From: Gemmataceae bacterium
GTDB taxonomy: Bacteria > Planctomycetota > Planctomycetia > Gemmatales > Gemmataceae
Direction of reading: 5' to 3'
DNA: 64,000 nucleotides
Assembly: GCA_022842245.1 (NCBI GenBank)
Contig: JALHPZ010000012.1
Location: forward strand, 1 to 64,000
The first letter of the stretch is position 1; every line of letters starts with the position of its first letter. Position numbers and translations under genes: made by a program. Under the pieces are notes generated by a model. It saw only the letters and a list, made by a program, of their open reading frames with translations, was not told where the DNA came from and did not search any database. This document shows, piece after piece, positions 35,695 through 43,725 of the stretch.

Positions 35695-36219
35695 ATGTCG
35701 TTCCGTCGCGGGATGCGGTTCGCGTCCGTCGGCCTGTTGGCGTTCGGCCTGTTTGCCCTCGTCGCCGCCGACGCCCTCGTTGCCGCCAGCAAGGCCGAAG
35801 AAGCCAAGAAGTACACCGAGCAACTCAAGACCGCCAAGGACGCCAAGAAGAAGGCGGAGGCGCTCGAGGAACTCGGCAAGCTCGGCCAGATCATGAAGTC
35901 GCTGGTGACCTCGGCGGTCCCGGACATCAAGAAGTCGCTGGAGGACAAGGACGCCACGGTCCGCCGGGCCGCGGCCATCGCCTACGGCAAGGTCGACCCC
36001 GACCCGAAGGAGGCGGTGCCGGCGCTGGTCAAGATGCTCAAGGAAGACAAGGAAGAGAGCGTGAAGATCGCCGCCGCGAACGGCCTGGCCGCGATGGGCG
36101 ACAAAGCCCGGGAAGCGATCCCCGACCTGCGGGCCGTCCAGAAGAGCGAGGACAAGAAGAGCAAGCTGGCCAAGGCGGCCCAGGACGCGATGCGATCCAT
36201 CAATCCGAAGAAGAAGTAA
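35695..36219 (+). CDS. Exported HEAT-repeat protein
   Basis: A 174-residue protein with an N-terminal signal peptide or anchor (FASVGLLAFGLFALVAADALVA) and a highly charged helical region. About two and a half HEAT-type repeats are visible: AVPDIKKSLEDKDATVRRAAAIAYGKV, AVPALVKMLKEDKEESVKIAAANGLAAMG and AIPDLRAVQKSEDKKS. It is probably a protein-binding scaffold. A TAGAAT box lies 33 bases before the ATG. A clear terminator follows. Confidence 0.88.
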   Translation: MSFRRGMRFASVGLLAFGLFALVAADALVAASKAEEAKKYTEQLKTAKDAKKKAEALEELGKLGQIMKSLVTSAVPDIKKSLEDKDATVRRAAAIAYGKVDPDPKEAVPALVKMLKEDKEESVKIAAANGLAAMGDKAREAIPDLRAVQKSEDKKSKLAKAAQDAMRSINPKKK

Positions 36220-36242
36220 TCCGATTACGACGACAAGACCCG

Positions 36243-36275
36243 AATCGACCGCGCCCGGCGCGGTCGATTTTTTTA
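36243..36275 (+). terminator. Rho-independent terminator after the HEAT-repeat gene
   Basis: A GC-rich stem (ATCGACCGCGCC and GGCGCGGTCGAT) is followed by TTTTTTATT, 24 bp after the stop codon. It is the most canonical terminator in the window. Confidence 0.85.
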
Positions 36276-36276
36276 T

Positions 36277-36366
36277 TGTCGGTGACTCGCTCCGCGAGTC
36301 ACCCGTGGGCAGTGGTTGACCGTTCCAGTGGAAATGTAAGGGCACTCGCGGAGCGAGTGCCCGACA
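36277..36366. mobile_element. 90-bp miniature palindromic element (same family as the one in bioF)
   Basis: Arms TGTCGGTGACTCGCTCCGCG (left, from 36277) and the inverted GGGCACTCGCGGAGCGAGTG (right, ending 36366) are each also internally palindromic. The left arm differs from the right at four positions that pair with each other in the arm hairpin (TG:CA in one, GC:GC in the other), so pairing is kept. It lies in the convergent gap between the HEAT gene's terminator and the kinase stop. The element at 59215-59332 shares the same arm sequence. Confidence 0.75.
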
Positions 36367-36375
36367 CTTGCTCGC

Positions 36376-37692
36376 TCAGAACAATTGCGAGATCGCGATG
36401 CCGAGGCCGACGGCGCACGCGAGGCCGAGCAGGACGAGGAACGCGATCGACTTGACATCGAGGCGCTTGTGCTTGCGGACCGGCTCGGGTGCCGCGACGA
36501 CGACGACGGGCGGCGTTGCCGGCGGCGGCACCTCCATTTGCGGGGCGGGCTTCGCGTCGCTGGAGGTGGCGTTCGCGGCGTCCCGCACGGTCGGCGTCTG
36601 CGATTGCGCCGTCGGGTTCGCCATCACGCGGCTCGGCAGCGAGAGCTTGCCCGGCTGACCGTCCGCCATGGCCCACGGTTGCAGAGCCGCGGCCACGTCC
36701 GCCATCGATTTGAAACGGTCTTCCGGCTTCTTCGCCATCATCTTCGACAAGATGGCCGCGAACTCCTCCGGAGCGTCCGAACGGAAGTCCACGAGGTTCG
36801 GCACATGCCCGAACTGGTGCTGCATGAGCTTCTGATTGGCCGGGACGCCGTCGTAGGGCGAATGGCCCGTCAGCAACATGAAGATCGTGGCCCCGAGGCT
36901 GTAGATGTCGCTTTGCGCGCTGACGTCGTTTTGAATCGCCTGCTCCGGCGACAGGTAGTCGAGCGTGCCGAGGATCGTCTTCGTATTCAGCACGCCGGTG
37001 AGGTTGTCGGCGGCGTTTTTGACCGATTTCGTCAGCCCCATGTCCAGGATCTTGATCTGGCCGCCCTTGGTCACCATGAGGTTTTCGGGCTTGATGTCGC
37101 GGTGCACGAATCCGCGCTCATGCGCGTGTTGGAGGCCGGCGGCGACTTGAATCGCGATCTTCGCCGCTTCGGCGAGGGTGAACGGCCCCTTGCGGTCCAC
37201 CACCTGTTCGAGCGTCGCGCCTTCGACGTATTCCATCACGATGTAATGCGTTCCGCCGGACTGGCCGACGTGGTGAACCCTGACGATGTTCGGGTGCGAT
37301 AGCGCCGACGCCGACCGCGCCTCCCGCAGGAACCGCTCGACGGCGACCTTGCTTTCCGCCATCTCGGGCGAAAGCACCTTGAGCGCCACGCGCACCTTGT
37401 GCACGGAGTGCTCGCAAATGTAGACGGTCCCCATCCCGCCTTTGCCGATCTGATCCTTCAGCCGGTACGGCCCCAGGACGAACCCGCGGTACTTACCCGC
37501 GAGCAGATGCTTGGCCTGAAACCGGGTCAGCAAACCCTTCTGAATGAGCTGCTCGGCGATTTCGCGGGGATTCTCGGGCAGCGATTCGTCGGCGCGCAGC
37601 GAATCCAGAGTCCCAGGATCGAGGAGGTGGCTCTCCGCGACCACGGAGAGAAATTCAGATCGCGAGGCGAGTGCGGGCATGAGCGTTTCCAT
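36376..37692 (-). CDS. Membrane Ser/Thr protein kinase with planctomycete N-terminal module
   Basis: A 438-residue kinase with the N-terminal module (about residues 14-75) ending QKGLLTRFQAKHLLAGKYRG, shared with the kinase at 23363. The kinase domain (about 75-345) has IGKGGMGTVYIC, VALKVL, FVHRDIKPENLM, ILDMGLTKS (DMG instead of DFG) and GTLDYLSPEQA. A Pro/Ala-rich linker leads to a single C-terminal transmembrane helix (AFLVLLGLACAVGLGIAI), with no extracellular domain, so input sensing is unclear. The kinase residues look complete. Confidence 0.94.
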   Translation of the reverse strand: METLMPALASRSEFLSVVAESHLLDPGTLDSLRADESLPENPREIAEQLIQKGLLTRFQAKHLLAGKYRGFVLGPYRLKDQIGKGGMGTVYICEHSVHKVRVALKVLSPEMAESKVAVERFLREARSASALSHPNIVRVHHVGQSGGTHYIVMEYVEGATLEQVVDRKGPFTLAEAAKIAIQVAAGLQHAHERGFVHRDIKPENLMVTKGGQIKILDMGLTKSVKNAADNLTGVLNTKTILGTLDYLSPEQAIQNDVSAQSDIYSLGATIFMLLTGHSPYDGVPANQKLMQHQFGHVPNLVDFRSDAPEEFAAILSKMMAKKPEDRFKSMADVAAALQPWAMADGQPGKLSLPSRVMANPTAQSQTPTVRDAANATSSDAKPAPQMEVPPPATPPVVVVAAPEPVRKHKRLDVKSIAFLVLLGLACAVGLGIAISQLF

Positions 37693-37850
37693 CCGGAGAC
37701 CGAGGGGTTTCCGTCATGGGAAAGCTAGTACACGCTCGGCGCGCGAAGAAATCGATTTTACAGGGTTTCCGGGCCGCTTTCGCATCCCGGAGCGCAGGAT
37801 TCGCGCCGGAACAATCGCGCGCTCCCATCGCCATACAGGCCGTCGATTTT

Positions 37851-40613
37851 TCAATCCAGAAGCTTCCAGCGTGCGACCCCCGCAAACGGATCACCCGGCG
37901 GCAGCCATTTGGGATTCGCGGCGTCGGCCACATCGTCGAAATGCACCTTCAGCTTCGAGGAAACCACAATGTGGCGGTCCAGCTGCCAGAGCGGAATGAA
38001 CGGCATGGCCTCCACGAAGCGGCGCTGGAGATCGTGCGCCTGCGGCGAGAGCTTCCCGGAGAAGTCCGAATGCCGCCGGATTTCCTCCAACTGCTGCCCG
38101 AGTTGCTTGTCCTCGCGGCTCGGCGAGACGGTCTTGGGAGGGTAGCGCATGAAATTCCGGCCCCCCGGCTCGTGCGCCTCGGGGTCGAGCAGCGCCCCCA
38201 GCGCCTGCGGGTACCACTCGTCGGGGTATTCGAACGCCACATAAGCCAGGTCGAAGTTGCGATCCTCGTAGACCCGCTTGTGGAACTCCAGCGGGGACAG
38301 ACCTTCGAGGTTGACCGTCACCTTGACCAGCGCCGCGGCGGCGTCCTCCACCTGCTTGCGGATCGCCTCGCACGCCACGCGCGAGCGGGGGTCTTCCGTC
38401 GAGTAGATCAGCGAGAGGACTTTCCCTCCGGCCTGCCCGGCGTACTCGGCCAGCTTGGCCTGCGCGAGGTTCGTGTTGAACAACGGCGGCGGCACCGAAC
38501 CCGCCGTCCGCGGCACCGCCCACGACTCCGGCGGGAACGGCCCGACCAGCGACTTGTGGAAGTTCTTGAATCCGGCCCGGTACGTCTTGTCCAGGATCTC
38601 CTCGCGGTCGATGGCGTGCGACACGCCCCGCCGCAGCGCGACGCTGTTCAACTCCGGCCGGTGATGGTTGATCGCCAGCAAGTGGATCTGCCGGTTCGTC
38701 GCGCTGGTCACGACCTCGGCGACGCCGGAGAGTTTCGCGTCGATCGCGGTATACTTCCCGAGGTCCGCGGTGGGCACGTCCGGCAGGAAGTGGAGCTGGC
38801 CCGAACGAAACAGCGCCGTGGGATCGGCCACCTTGTTCAGATCGATGAAGTGGATCTCCTTGATGAACGGTTGACCCACCCGGCCGGGGCGGCGGCCGAA
38901 CGCCGGATTCGCAACGAACACGACTTCCGGCGGGCCGTCGCTGGGCTTCCCCGCGCCGAGCAGGCGGAACGGTCCGGTCCCGGCGGGGCGCACGGCAAAG
39001 GCGATGTCGTCGAGCGCTTTGTTCTGCGCGGTCAGCCAGCGGCTGGGCAGGATGCGCGTGGTCATGAGGGAGAGCGGGTACGGGTGGCCGCTGGCAAAGC
39101 CGATGCGCAGGCTCGCCCGGTCCTCGACGCGCGCCTGTTCGGACAGCCAGCCGAGGTCGCGGCCGACCCAGGTGTGGCGGTAGCGTTCGCGAATGCCACG
39201 GAGGGTACCCGCGACATCGGCCGCGTCGAAGTACTCGCGGTCGAGTCCGACCCATTCGGCGGTGCGGACGAGTTGGAAATCGCGAGCGGAGCCAACCGGT
39301 GCGGGCATCCCGGCCGCGAGGGCCGGGCGGTACTTCATGCCGTGCGGGTCGTCCGGCAGCGCTTCCAGGAGCGGCTCGAAGACCAGGCTCGCGGCGGCGT
39401 GCTCGCTGGGAAAGCGCGCGGTCAGCGGCGTCATCCGCTCCGGCAGCTGGCGGACGCCGACGTAGAGGATCGAATACCCCCCGGTGAGCTGCCCTTGCAG
39501 GTCGCGCAGGCCCGCCATGCCCGGCTCGATGGTCTCGACGGTGCGGATGAGCAGCTGCGCACGCTTCTGGTCGTTCTGCTTAAGTGCAGTCGAAGCGAGT
39601 TCGAAGAGCCGCTTCGCCTTCTGCTTGAGCGCATCCCGGATCCGCTCCGCCGCCTCGGATTTGCTGCCCGGGAACTGGCTCTCGAATTCGATGAGGAGAT
39701 TGCGCGCCATTTCCAGATCGGCCGGCTGCTCGGACTCGGCCGCGGCGATCTCGGCTTCCGCCAGCCGCACCGTGAAGATCTGCTCCAACAGCTTTTTGTC
39801 ATTCGGATAGAGGCCGACCATGCGCGAACCGAGGCTGCGAACGAGCTTCCAGTCCTTCCGCTCGGCCGCGAGCTTCAGGCGCGCCAGCCGCGCCGCCGCC
39901 AGCGTTTCGGCCAGCTTCGCCCGCACCTGCTCCCAGCCCAGCCCCTTGCGCTTGCTCTGGTCGCGCGCGCTGTCGTGGAAGTAGAGCGCGCCGGCGAGGA
40001 TCTGCTCGGCCGCGTCCACGCGGTCGCGCATCTCCACCCCGCGCGGGGTCGTCACCTTCGAATCCATCAGCTTCTCGGCTTCCTCCACCGCCAGCTCTTC
40101 GAAGTGCTGGAACCGTCGGATCCGCACCGATTCCACGCGCCGGTGCGCCAGCGGGTGGTTCTTGTCGTCGAGCTCGAAGACGCCGAAGATCGGCGGGATC
40201 TTCGCCAGCCGAAAGACCGGAATCGGGGTGATGCGCGTGGGCTTCTCCTGCTGGTCGATCATCACGTCGAAGGCGACGACGTACTTGACGACGACGGCGC
40301 GGAGTTCCGGCGAGCGGGCGTCGGCGGTCGCGCGGGCCAGCTCCTCGATCCGCACGTAATACGCCCCCTTGGGCACGTTCACGATCGGCGCTTCATCGTC
40401 GATCGGGATGAAACTGCGGACCTTCTTGGGGTTCGGGTCTTCCGTTTCGGGCAAGGCCCCGGTGTTCCCCTTTTCAACGACGACCGCCTTCTCGTCCTTC
40501 TTCTTATCGTCCTTCTTGGGGACGATGTTGCCCTGCCCGAGCGCGCCGATCGCGGCCGCGAGAAAGCCGAAGGCGAGCAAGCCGGCGCGGCGGAGGCGGA
40601 TCGATTGCGACAT
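37851..40613 (-). CDS. Family 5 extracellular solute-binding protein with long N-terminal extension
   Basis: A 920-residue exported protein with signal peptide at residues 1-27 (RRAGLLAFGFLAAAIGALG). Residues about 60-390 are an extra domain: a beta-rich part, then Ala/Leu/Arg helices resembling tetratricopeptide-type hairpins (VRLAEAEIAAAESEQPADLEMAR). The remaining about 520 residues match SBP family 5 (peptide/nickel binding): PLTARFPSEHAAASLVFEPLLEALP, PAGTGPFRLLG, NSVALRRGVSHAIDREEILDKTY and FNTNLAQAKLAEYAGQ. No ABC permease or ATPase gene is adjacent, so a transport role is uncertain. ATG 40613 is chosen because the signal peptide begins there. Confidence 0.88.
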   Translation of the reverse strand: MSQSIRLRRAGLLAFGFLAAAIGALGQGNIVPKKDDKKKDEKAVVVEKGNTGALPETEDPNPKKVRSFIPIDDEAPIVNVPKGAYYVRIEELARATADARSPELRAVVVKYVVAFDVMIDQQEKPTRITPIPVFRLAKIPPIFGVFELDDKNHPLAHRRVESVRIRRFQHFEELAVEEAEKLMDSKVTTPRGVEMRDRVDAAEQILAGALYFHDSARDQSKRKGLGWEQVRAKLAETLAAARLARLKLAAERKDWKLVRSLGSRMVGLYPNDKKLLEQIFTVRLAEAEIAAAESEQPADLEMARNLLIEFESQFPGSKSEAAERIRDALKQKAKRLFELASTALKQNDQKRAQLLIRTVETIEPGMAGLRDLQGQLTGGYSILYVGVRQLPERMTPLTARFPSEHAAASLVFEPLLEALPDDPHGMKYRPALAAGMPAPVGSARDFQLVRTAEWVGLDREYFDAADVAGTLRGIRERYRHTWVGRDLGWLSEQARVEDRASLRIGFASGHPYPLSLMTTRILPSRWLTAQNKALDDIAFAVRPAGTGPFRLLGAGKPSDGPPEVVFVANPAFGRRPGRVGQPFIKEIHFIDLNKVADPTALFRSGQLHFLPDVPTADLGKYTAIDAKLSGVAEVVTSATNRQIHLLAINHHRPELNSVALRRGVSHAIDREEILDKTYRAGFKNFHKSLVGPFPPESWAVPRTAGSVPPPLFNTNLAQAKLAEYAGQAGGKVLSLIYSTEDPRSRVACEAIRKQVEDAAAALVKVTVNLEGLSPLEFHKRVYEDRNFDLAYVAFEYPDEWYPQALGALLDPEAHEPGGRNFMRYPPKTVSPSREDKQLGQQLEEIRRHSDFSGKLSPQAHDLQRRFVEAMPFIPLWQLDRHIVVSSKLKVHFDDVADAANPKWLPPGDPFAGVARWKLLD

Positions 40614-40831
40614 GGCGGGAATTTCCGGTTTCTCGCGGAACGGTTCGGACCGCATGGGGTTCATCTTATCATGGTGGACGGTGCGGACGCGAGCGGGAGT
40701 TCATCATTGAATTCTCATCCGTTCGGCGTAACCAAAAATACGTGGGAATTCTCCCACATTCCACCGCTCTCGATCCTCTCCCGCCGAACGGGGTGTTTTG
40801 GGGGAACGGATCACACCCTGAGGGTTTGCAC

Positions 40832-41131
40832 ATGCGTAAGTTTGCACTGGCGGCGTTCGCCCTGGTCTGCTCGTTCGGCCTGGTCATCGCCGGCGAAGTC
40901 GTCTTCATGAAGTACGACGACGCCAAGAAGGAACTGACCGTGAAGGACGGCGACAAGGAAAAGACTATCAAGATCACCGACAAGACCACCTTCAAGCGCG
41001 GCGACAAGGACGTGCCCGCCGACAAGGCGATCCCCTCCTTCTCCAAGATGAAGGAAGGCAAGAGCAAGTTCGAAGTGACCGTGGACAAGGACACCGCCAC
41101 GGAAATCAAGTTCGCCGGCAAGAAGAAGTAA
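40832..41131 (+). CDS. Small exported lysine-rich protein, 99 aa
   Basis: A small exported protein: signal peptide at residues 1-20 (FALAAFALVCSFGLVIAG), then a 79-residue charged mature part with alternating strands (VVFMKYDDAKKELTVKDGD, KTIKITDKTTFKRGD). The pattern resembles a short OB-like or beta-sandwich domain, but no family is recognised. The frame is open upstream, but ATG 40832 fits the signal. A strong terminator follows at 41149. Confidence 0.8.
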   Translation: MRKFALAAFALVCSFGLVIAGEVVFMKYDDAKKELTVKDGDKEKTIKITDKTTFKRGDKDVPADKAIPSFSKMKEGKSKFEVTVDKDTATEIKFAGKKK

Positions 41132-41148
41132 GCCCCGTCGAACGTCGA

Positions 41149-41187
41149 ACGGCCGGCGAGTTCCGCGGACTCGCCGGCCGTTTTCGT
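41149..41187 (+). terminator. Rho-independent terminator
   Basis: A 13-bp perfect stem (ACGGCCGGCGAGT and ACTCGCCGGCCGT) is followed by TTTTCGTTT, 17 bp after the small exported protein's stop and 66 bp before the next ATG. Confidence 0.85.
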
Positions 41188-41253
41188 TTCCCGTGTTGGA
41201 TTTCCCGTCCGGCGCCCTTAGGATGCCTTCAACGCACCGAACGGAACCCCGAC

Positions 41254-41694
41254 ATGGCCCGCAAGGCAACCAAAACCTCCAAATCGCAAATCGTTGCCTT
41301 CAAGGTGGAAGAGGAACTCGCCGAGTTCCTCGACAACCTCCCCAACAAAAGCGACTTCATCCGCAAGGCGATCCTCGCGCAGTTCGGCATGACCTGCCCA
41401 CTCTGCGCCGGCTCCGGCGTCGTCGCGCGCGGCGTGCACGACCACTACAAGCCCGCCATCGAAAAACACAATCACCGCCCCTGCGAGAAGTGCAAGACCG
41501 CCGTCGAGTTCCCGCTCTCCGCCGACGGCCTCAACGGCCTCGAAAAGAAGCGCATCGAACAGTTCCTCCACGGCGGCGCGCTCTACTGCGCCAAATGCTA
41601 CGTCTCCGTGCCCGCCTGCGACGACTGCGGCTGGCACGTACCCATGGAAAAAGTGGCCGAACACTTCAAGTCCCGCCACACCCACGCCCATTGA
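41254..41694 (+). CDS. Ribbon-helix-helix protein with two zinc-ribbon-like CxxC pairs
   Basis: A 146-residue protein. Residues 12-45 (QIVAFKVEEELAEFLDNLPN then KSDFIRKAILAQF) look like a ribbon-helix-helix DNA-binding fold. Then four CxxC motifs at Cys48/51, Cys77/80, Cys112/115 and Cys122/125, the first in a DnaJ-like CPLCAGSG setting, and a His-rich tail (HFKSRHTHAH). Two zinc ribbons are likely. It may be a metal-responsive regulator; the DNA target is unknown and no obvious operator was seen. Soluble, no signal peptide. Followed 47 bp later by the YHS-domain gene, which also has a metal-linked domain. Confidence 0.8.
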   Translation: MARKATKTSKSQIVAFKVEEELAEFLDNLPNKSDFIRKAILAQFGMTCPLCAGSGVVARGVHDHYKPAIEKHNHRPCEKCKTAVEFPLSADGLNGLEKKRIEQFLHGGALYCAKCYVSVPACDDCGWHVPMEKVAEHFKSRHTHAH

Positions 41695-41741
41695 GTTGAA
41701 ACGCCCGCGCGGGACGAACGTCTTCGGACGGGAGGACCACC

Positions 41742-42461
41742 ATGACACCCACGCTCTACCTGCTGGTCGCCGCGATGATGCCCGCCGCCGACCCCGCACC
41801 GATCACCGCCCGCGAGGCGCTCAAGCCGTTCAACCTGTTCGTCGGCAAATGGAAAGGAACCGGTGTGCCCGACGGCCCCGGAGGCTCCAAAGCCAAGGAG
41901 TTCTGGACCGAAACCGTCGAATGGACCTGGCAGTTCAAAGGCGACGACGCCTGGCTGACGGCGGCGTTCGACAAGAACCCGAAATACAAATCCGCCGAAC
42001 TGCGCTACCTGCGCGACAAGAAACTCTTCGCGATGGAATTCGTCCACGCCGACGGCGGCAAATCGCGCTATCAGGGCGATCTGACCGCGGGCAAAGGAAA
42101 GGAACAGATCCTCACCCTCGAGCGGACGGACGACGACACGAAGACGACCGAACGCTTCGTGTTCACGCTCCTGCACCACAACCGCTACCTGTACCGGCTG
42201 GACGCAAAGCCGGCGGGTGCCGCGTCCTTCACCCGCCAGTATCAGGTCGGCGTCACGAAGGACGCCGAGAGCTTCGCCAACGTCCCCCAAGGCCCGGAGT
42301 GCATCGTTAGCGGCGGTGCCGGCACCTCCCGCGTCGTCCACAACGGCAAAACCTATTACGTCTGCTGCTCCGGCTGCCGCGACGCCTTCAAGGACGACCC
42401 GGAGAAGTTCATCAAGGAATACGAGGCGAAGCAGAAGAAGGACGCGGACAAAAAGAAATAG
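41742..42461 (+). CDS. Exported protein with C-terminal YHS/TRASH-type metal domain
   Basis: A 239-residue protein; residues 1-16 may be a short signal peptide (TLYLLVAAMMPAADPA). The middle (about 20-165) is a lipocalin-like beta domain opening with LKPFNLFVGKWKGTGVP. The C-terminal about 55 residues form a YHS-like domain: PECIVSGGAGTSRVVHNG, KTYYVCCSGCRDAFKDDPEKFIKEY, with CC..C cysteines that can bind metal such as copper. Pairing of a periplasmic beta barrel with YHS suggests metal handling. Lysine-rich tail. Upstream is the zinc-ribbon regulator. Confidence 0.85.
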   Translation: MTPTLYLLVAAMMPAADPAPITAREALKPFNLFVGKWKGTGVPDGPGGSKAKEFWTETVEWTWQFKGDDAWLTAAFDKNPKYKSAELRYLRDKKLFAMEFVHADGGKSRYQGDLTAGKGKEQILTLERTDDDTKTTERFVFTLLHHNRYLYRLDAKPAGAASFTRQYQVGVTKDAESFANVPQGPECIVSGGAGTSRVVHNGKTYYVCCSGCRDAFKDDPEKFIKEYEAKQKKDADKKK

Positions 42462-42482
42462 CCGACCGGAGACCGGCACGGT

Positions 42483-42881
42483 GAGCGTCACGAAAGTTGG
42501 TGGAAGATATGTTCCGTCCGCAGGCCTTCCGTCCGCGGGCCTTCAGTCCGAAGGACTGGGAGTGCTTAGCCCAGGGCGAGGAGGCTTTGCGACGATGCCC
42601 TGGGTTACGCCAAACGAAACACTCAGTCTGAAGGACTGAGACAAAACGATTCATTGTTCGGGGATCTGTCGCAGTCCTTCGGACTGCTTGGAGTTGACAT
42701 CGCGACCCAGGGCGTCGCCGAAGACGGCTCACCCTGGGCTAAGCACTCCCAGTCCTTCGGACTGAAGAGGGTCGGCAGATGTCTCGAAGCCGTCATCCGA
42801 CGGACGTGGGGACGTGGCGTGCCTCCCAGACATTCGGACTGAAGAGGGTTGGCAGATGTCCCACCAACAAATTTGACGCAC
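42483..42881. repeat. Repeat cluster with CAGTCCTTCGGACTG hairpins and inverted ends
   Basis: The 484-bp gap between 42462 and 42945 holds no gene. It contains at least four copies of the CAGTCCTTCGGACTG hairpin or relatives; 42542-42608 is an inverted copy of 1190-1258 and 42702-42772 is a direct copy. The cluster edges are inverted partners: left GAGCGTCACGAAAGTTGGTGG (from 42483) and right CCACCAACAAATTTGACGCAC (to 42881) match in their outer and inner eight bases. Similar edge sequence occurs at 1452-1472. This could be a non-autonomous mobile unit. Confidence 0.7.
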
Positions 42882-42945
42882 GCCCGGTCCGGCACGAGTC
42901 CTGCACTGGAGTCGTCCGTCGGCTCCGATCTCCGCGAGGTGAACC

Positions 42946-43689
42946 ATGACCCGCTTGCGAACCCTCCTCCTCCTGGTCATTTCGTGTCCGGCGCTGGCCG
43001 CTCAGGAACCACCCAAGGGCGAAGCGCTCCCGCCCGTGCCCAAGGTGGACGCGAAATCCGAACTCTTCGAGTTGCAACCGGACAAATCACTCTACCTCGA
43101 AAAGGCCGCCGACGGCCGGCGGCGCGTACTCGTCACGGCCGAAGTCTGCCTCCGCGAAGGGCCGCTCGAAGTGTTCGTCACGAAGAAGGGCACCAAGGAG
43201 CACGAATCGATCCTGCGCGTCGCGCTGGATGCCCGCTTCATCCACGCCGCTCTCGAAGCCGCCGGCGCGAAGGCCGGCAAGCCGGTGCAGTTCGTCAACC
43301 CCGTCTCGATGGAGGACGACTACAAGCCCGCCACCGGCCCCAAGATCAAGGTGAGCGTCCATTACACCAAGGACGGCAAGACGCACACCCACGCCGCGCA
43401 GGAATGGATCGCCAACTCGAAGACGAAAAAGCTCATGACCGACGACTGGGTCTTCGCCGGCAGCCGGTTCATCAAGAACCCCGACCGACCCGCCGAACCG
43501 GCGTTCTACTGCGCCAACAACGGCGTGGTGATCGGCCTCTCGAACGACTACGACGCCATGCTCGACCTGCCCGTGCAGGTGACCAAGGACGACGCCTTCC
43601 TCATCTATAAGGCCAACACCGAGAAGATTCCGCAGCTCACGTCCAAGGTCTGGTTGATTTTGGAGAAGGACGAAGAGAAGAAAAAATAG
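42946..43689 (+). CDS. YdjY-domain exported protein
   Basis: A 247-residue exported protein with signal peptide at residues 1-19 (RLRTLLLLVISCPALAAQ). The body carries the YdjY pattern: EVCLREGPLEVFVTKKGTKEHESIL, then VALDARFIHAALEAAGAKAGKPVQF, MEDDYKPATGPKIKV, EWIANSKTKKLMTDDWVFAG and NGVVIGLSNDYDAMLDLPVQ. The family is common in planctomycetes and of unknown role, possibly redox- or metal-linked in the periplasm. Preceded by the repeat cluster; a GAGGTGAACC ribosome region precedes ATG 42946. The hemF gene follows 36 bp later, so the two may be cotranscribed. Confidence 0.9.
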   Translation: MTRLRTLLLLVISCPALAAQEPPKGEALPPVPKVDAKSELFELQPDKSLYLEKAADGRRRVLVTAEVCLREGPLEVFVTKKGTKEHESILRVALDARFIHAALEAAGAKAGKPVQFVNPVSMEDDYKPATGPKIKVSVHYTKDGKTHTHAAQEWIANSKTKKLMTDDWVFAGSRFIKNPDRPAEPAFYCANNGVVIGLSNDYDAMLDLPVQVTKDDAFLIYKANTEKIPQLTSKVWLILEKDEEKKK

Positions 43690-43725
43690 CGGGGTGTCGT
43701 ATGATGTCCCCGAAAGGAGACAATC

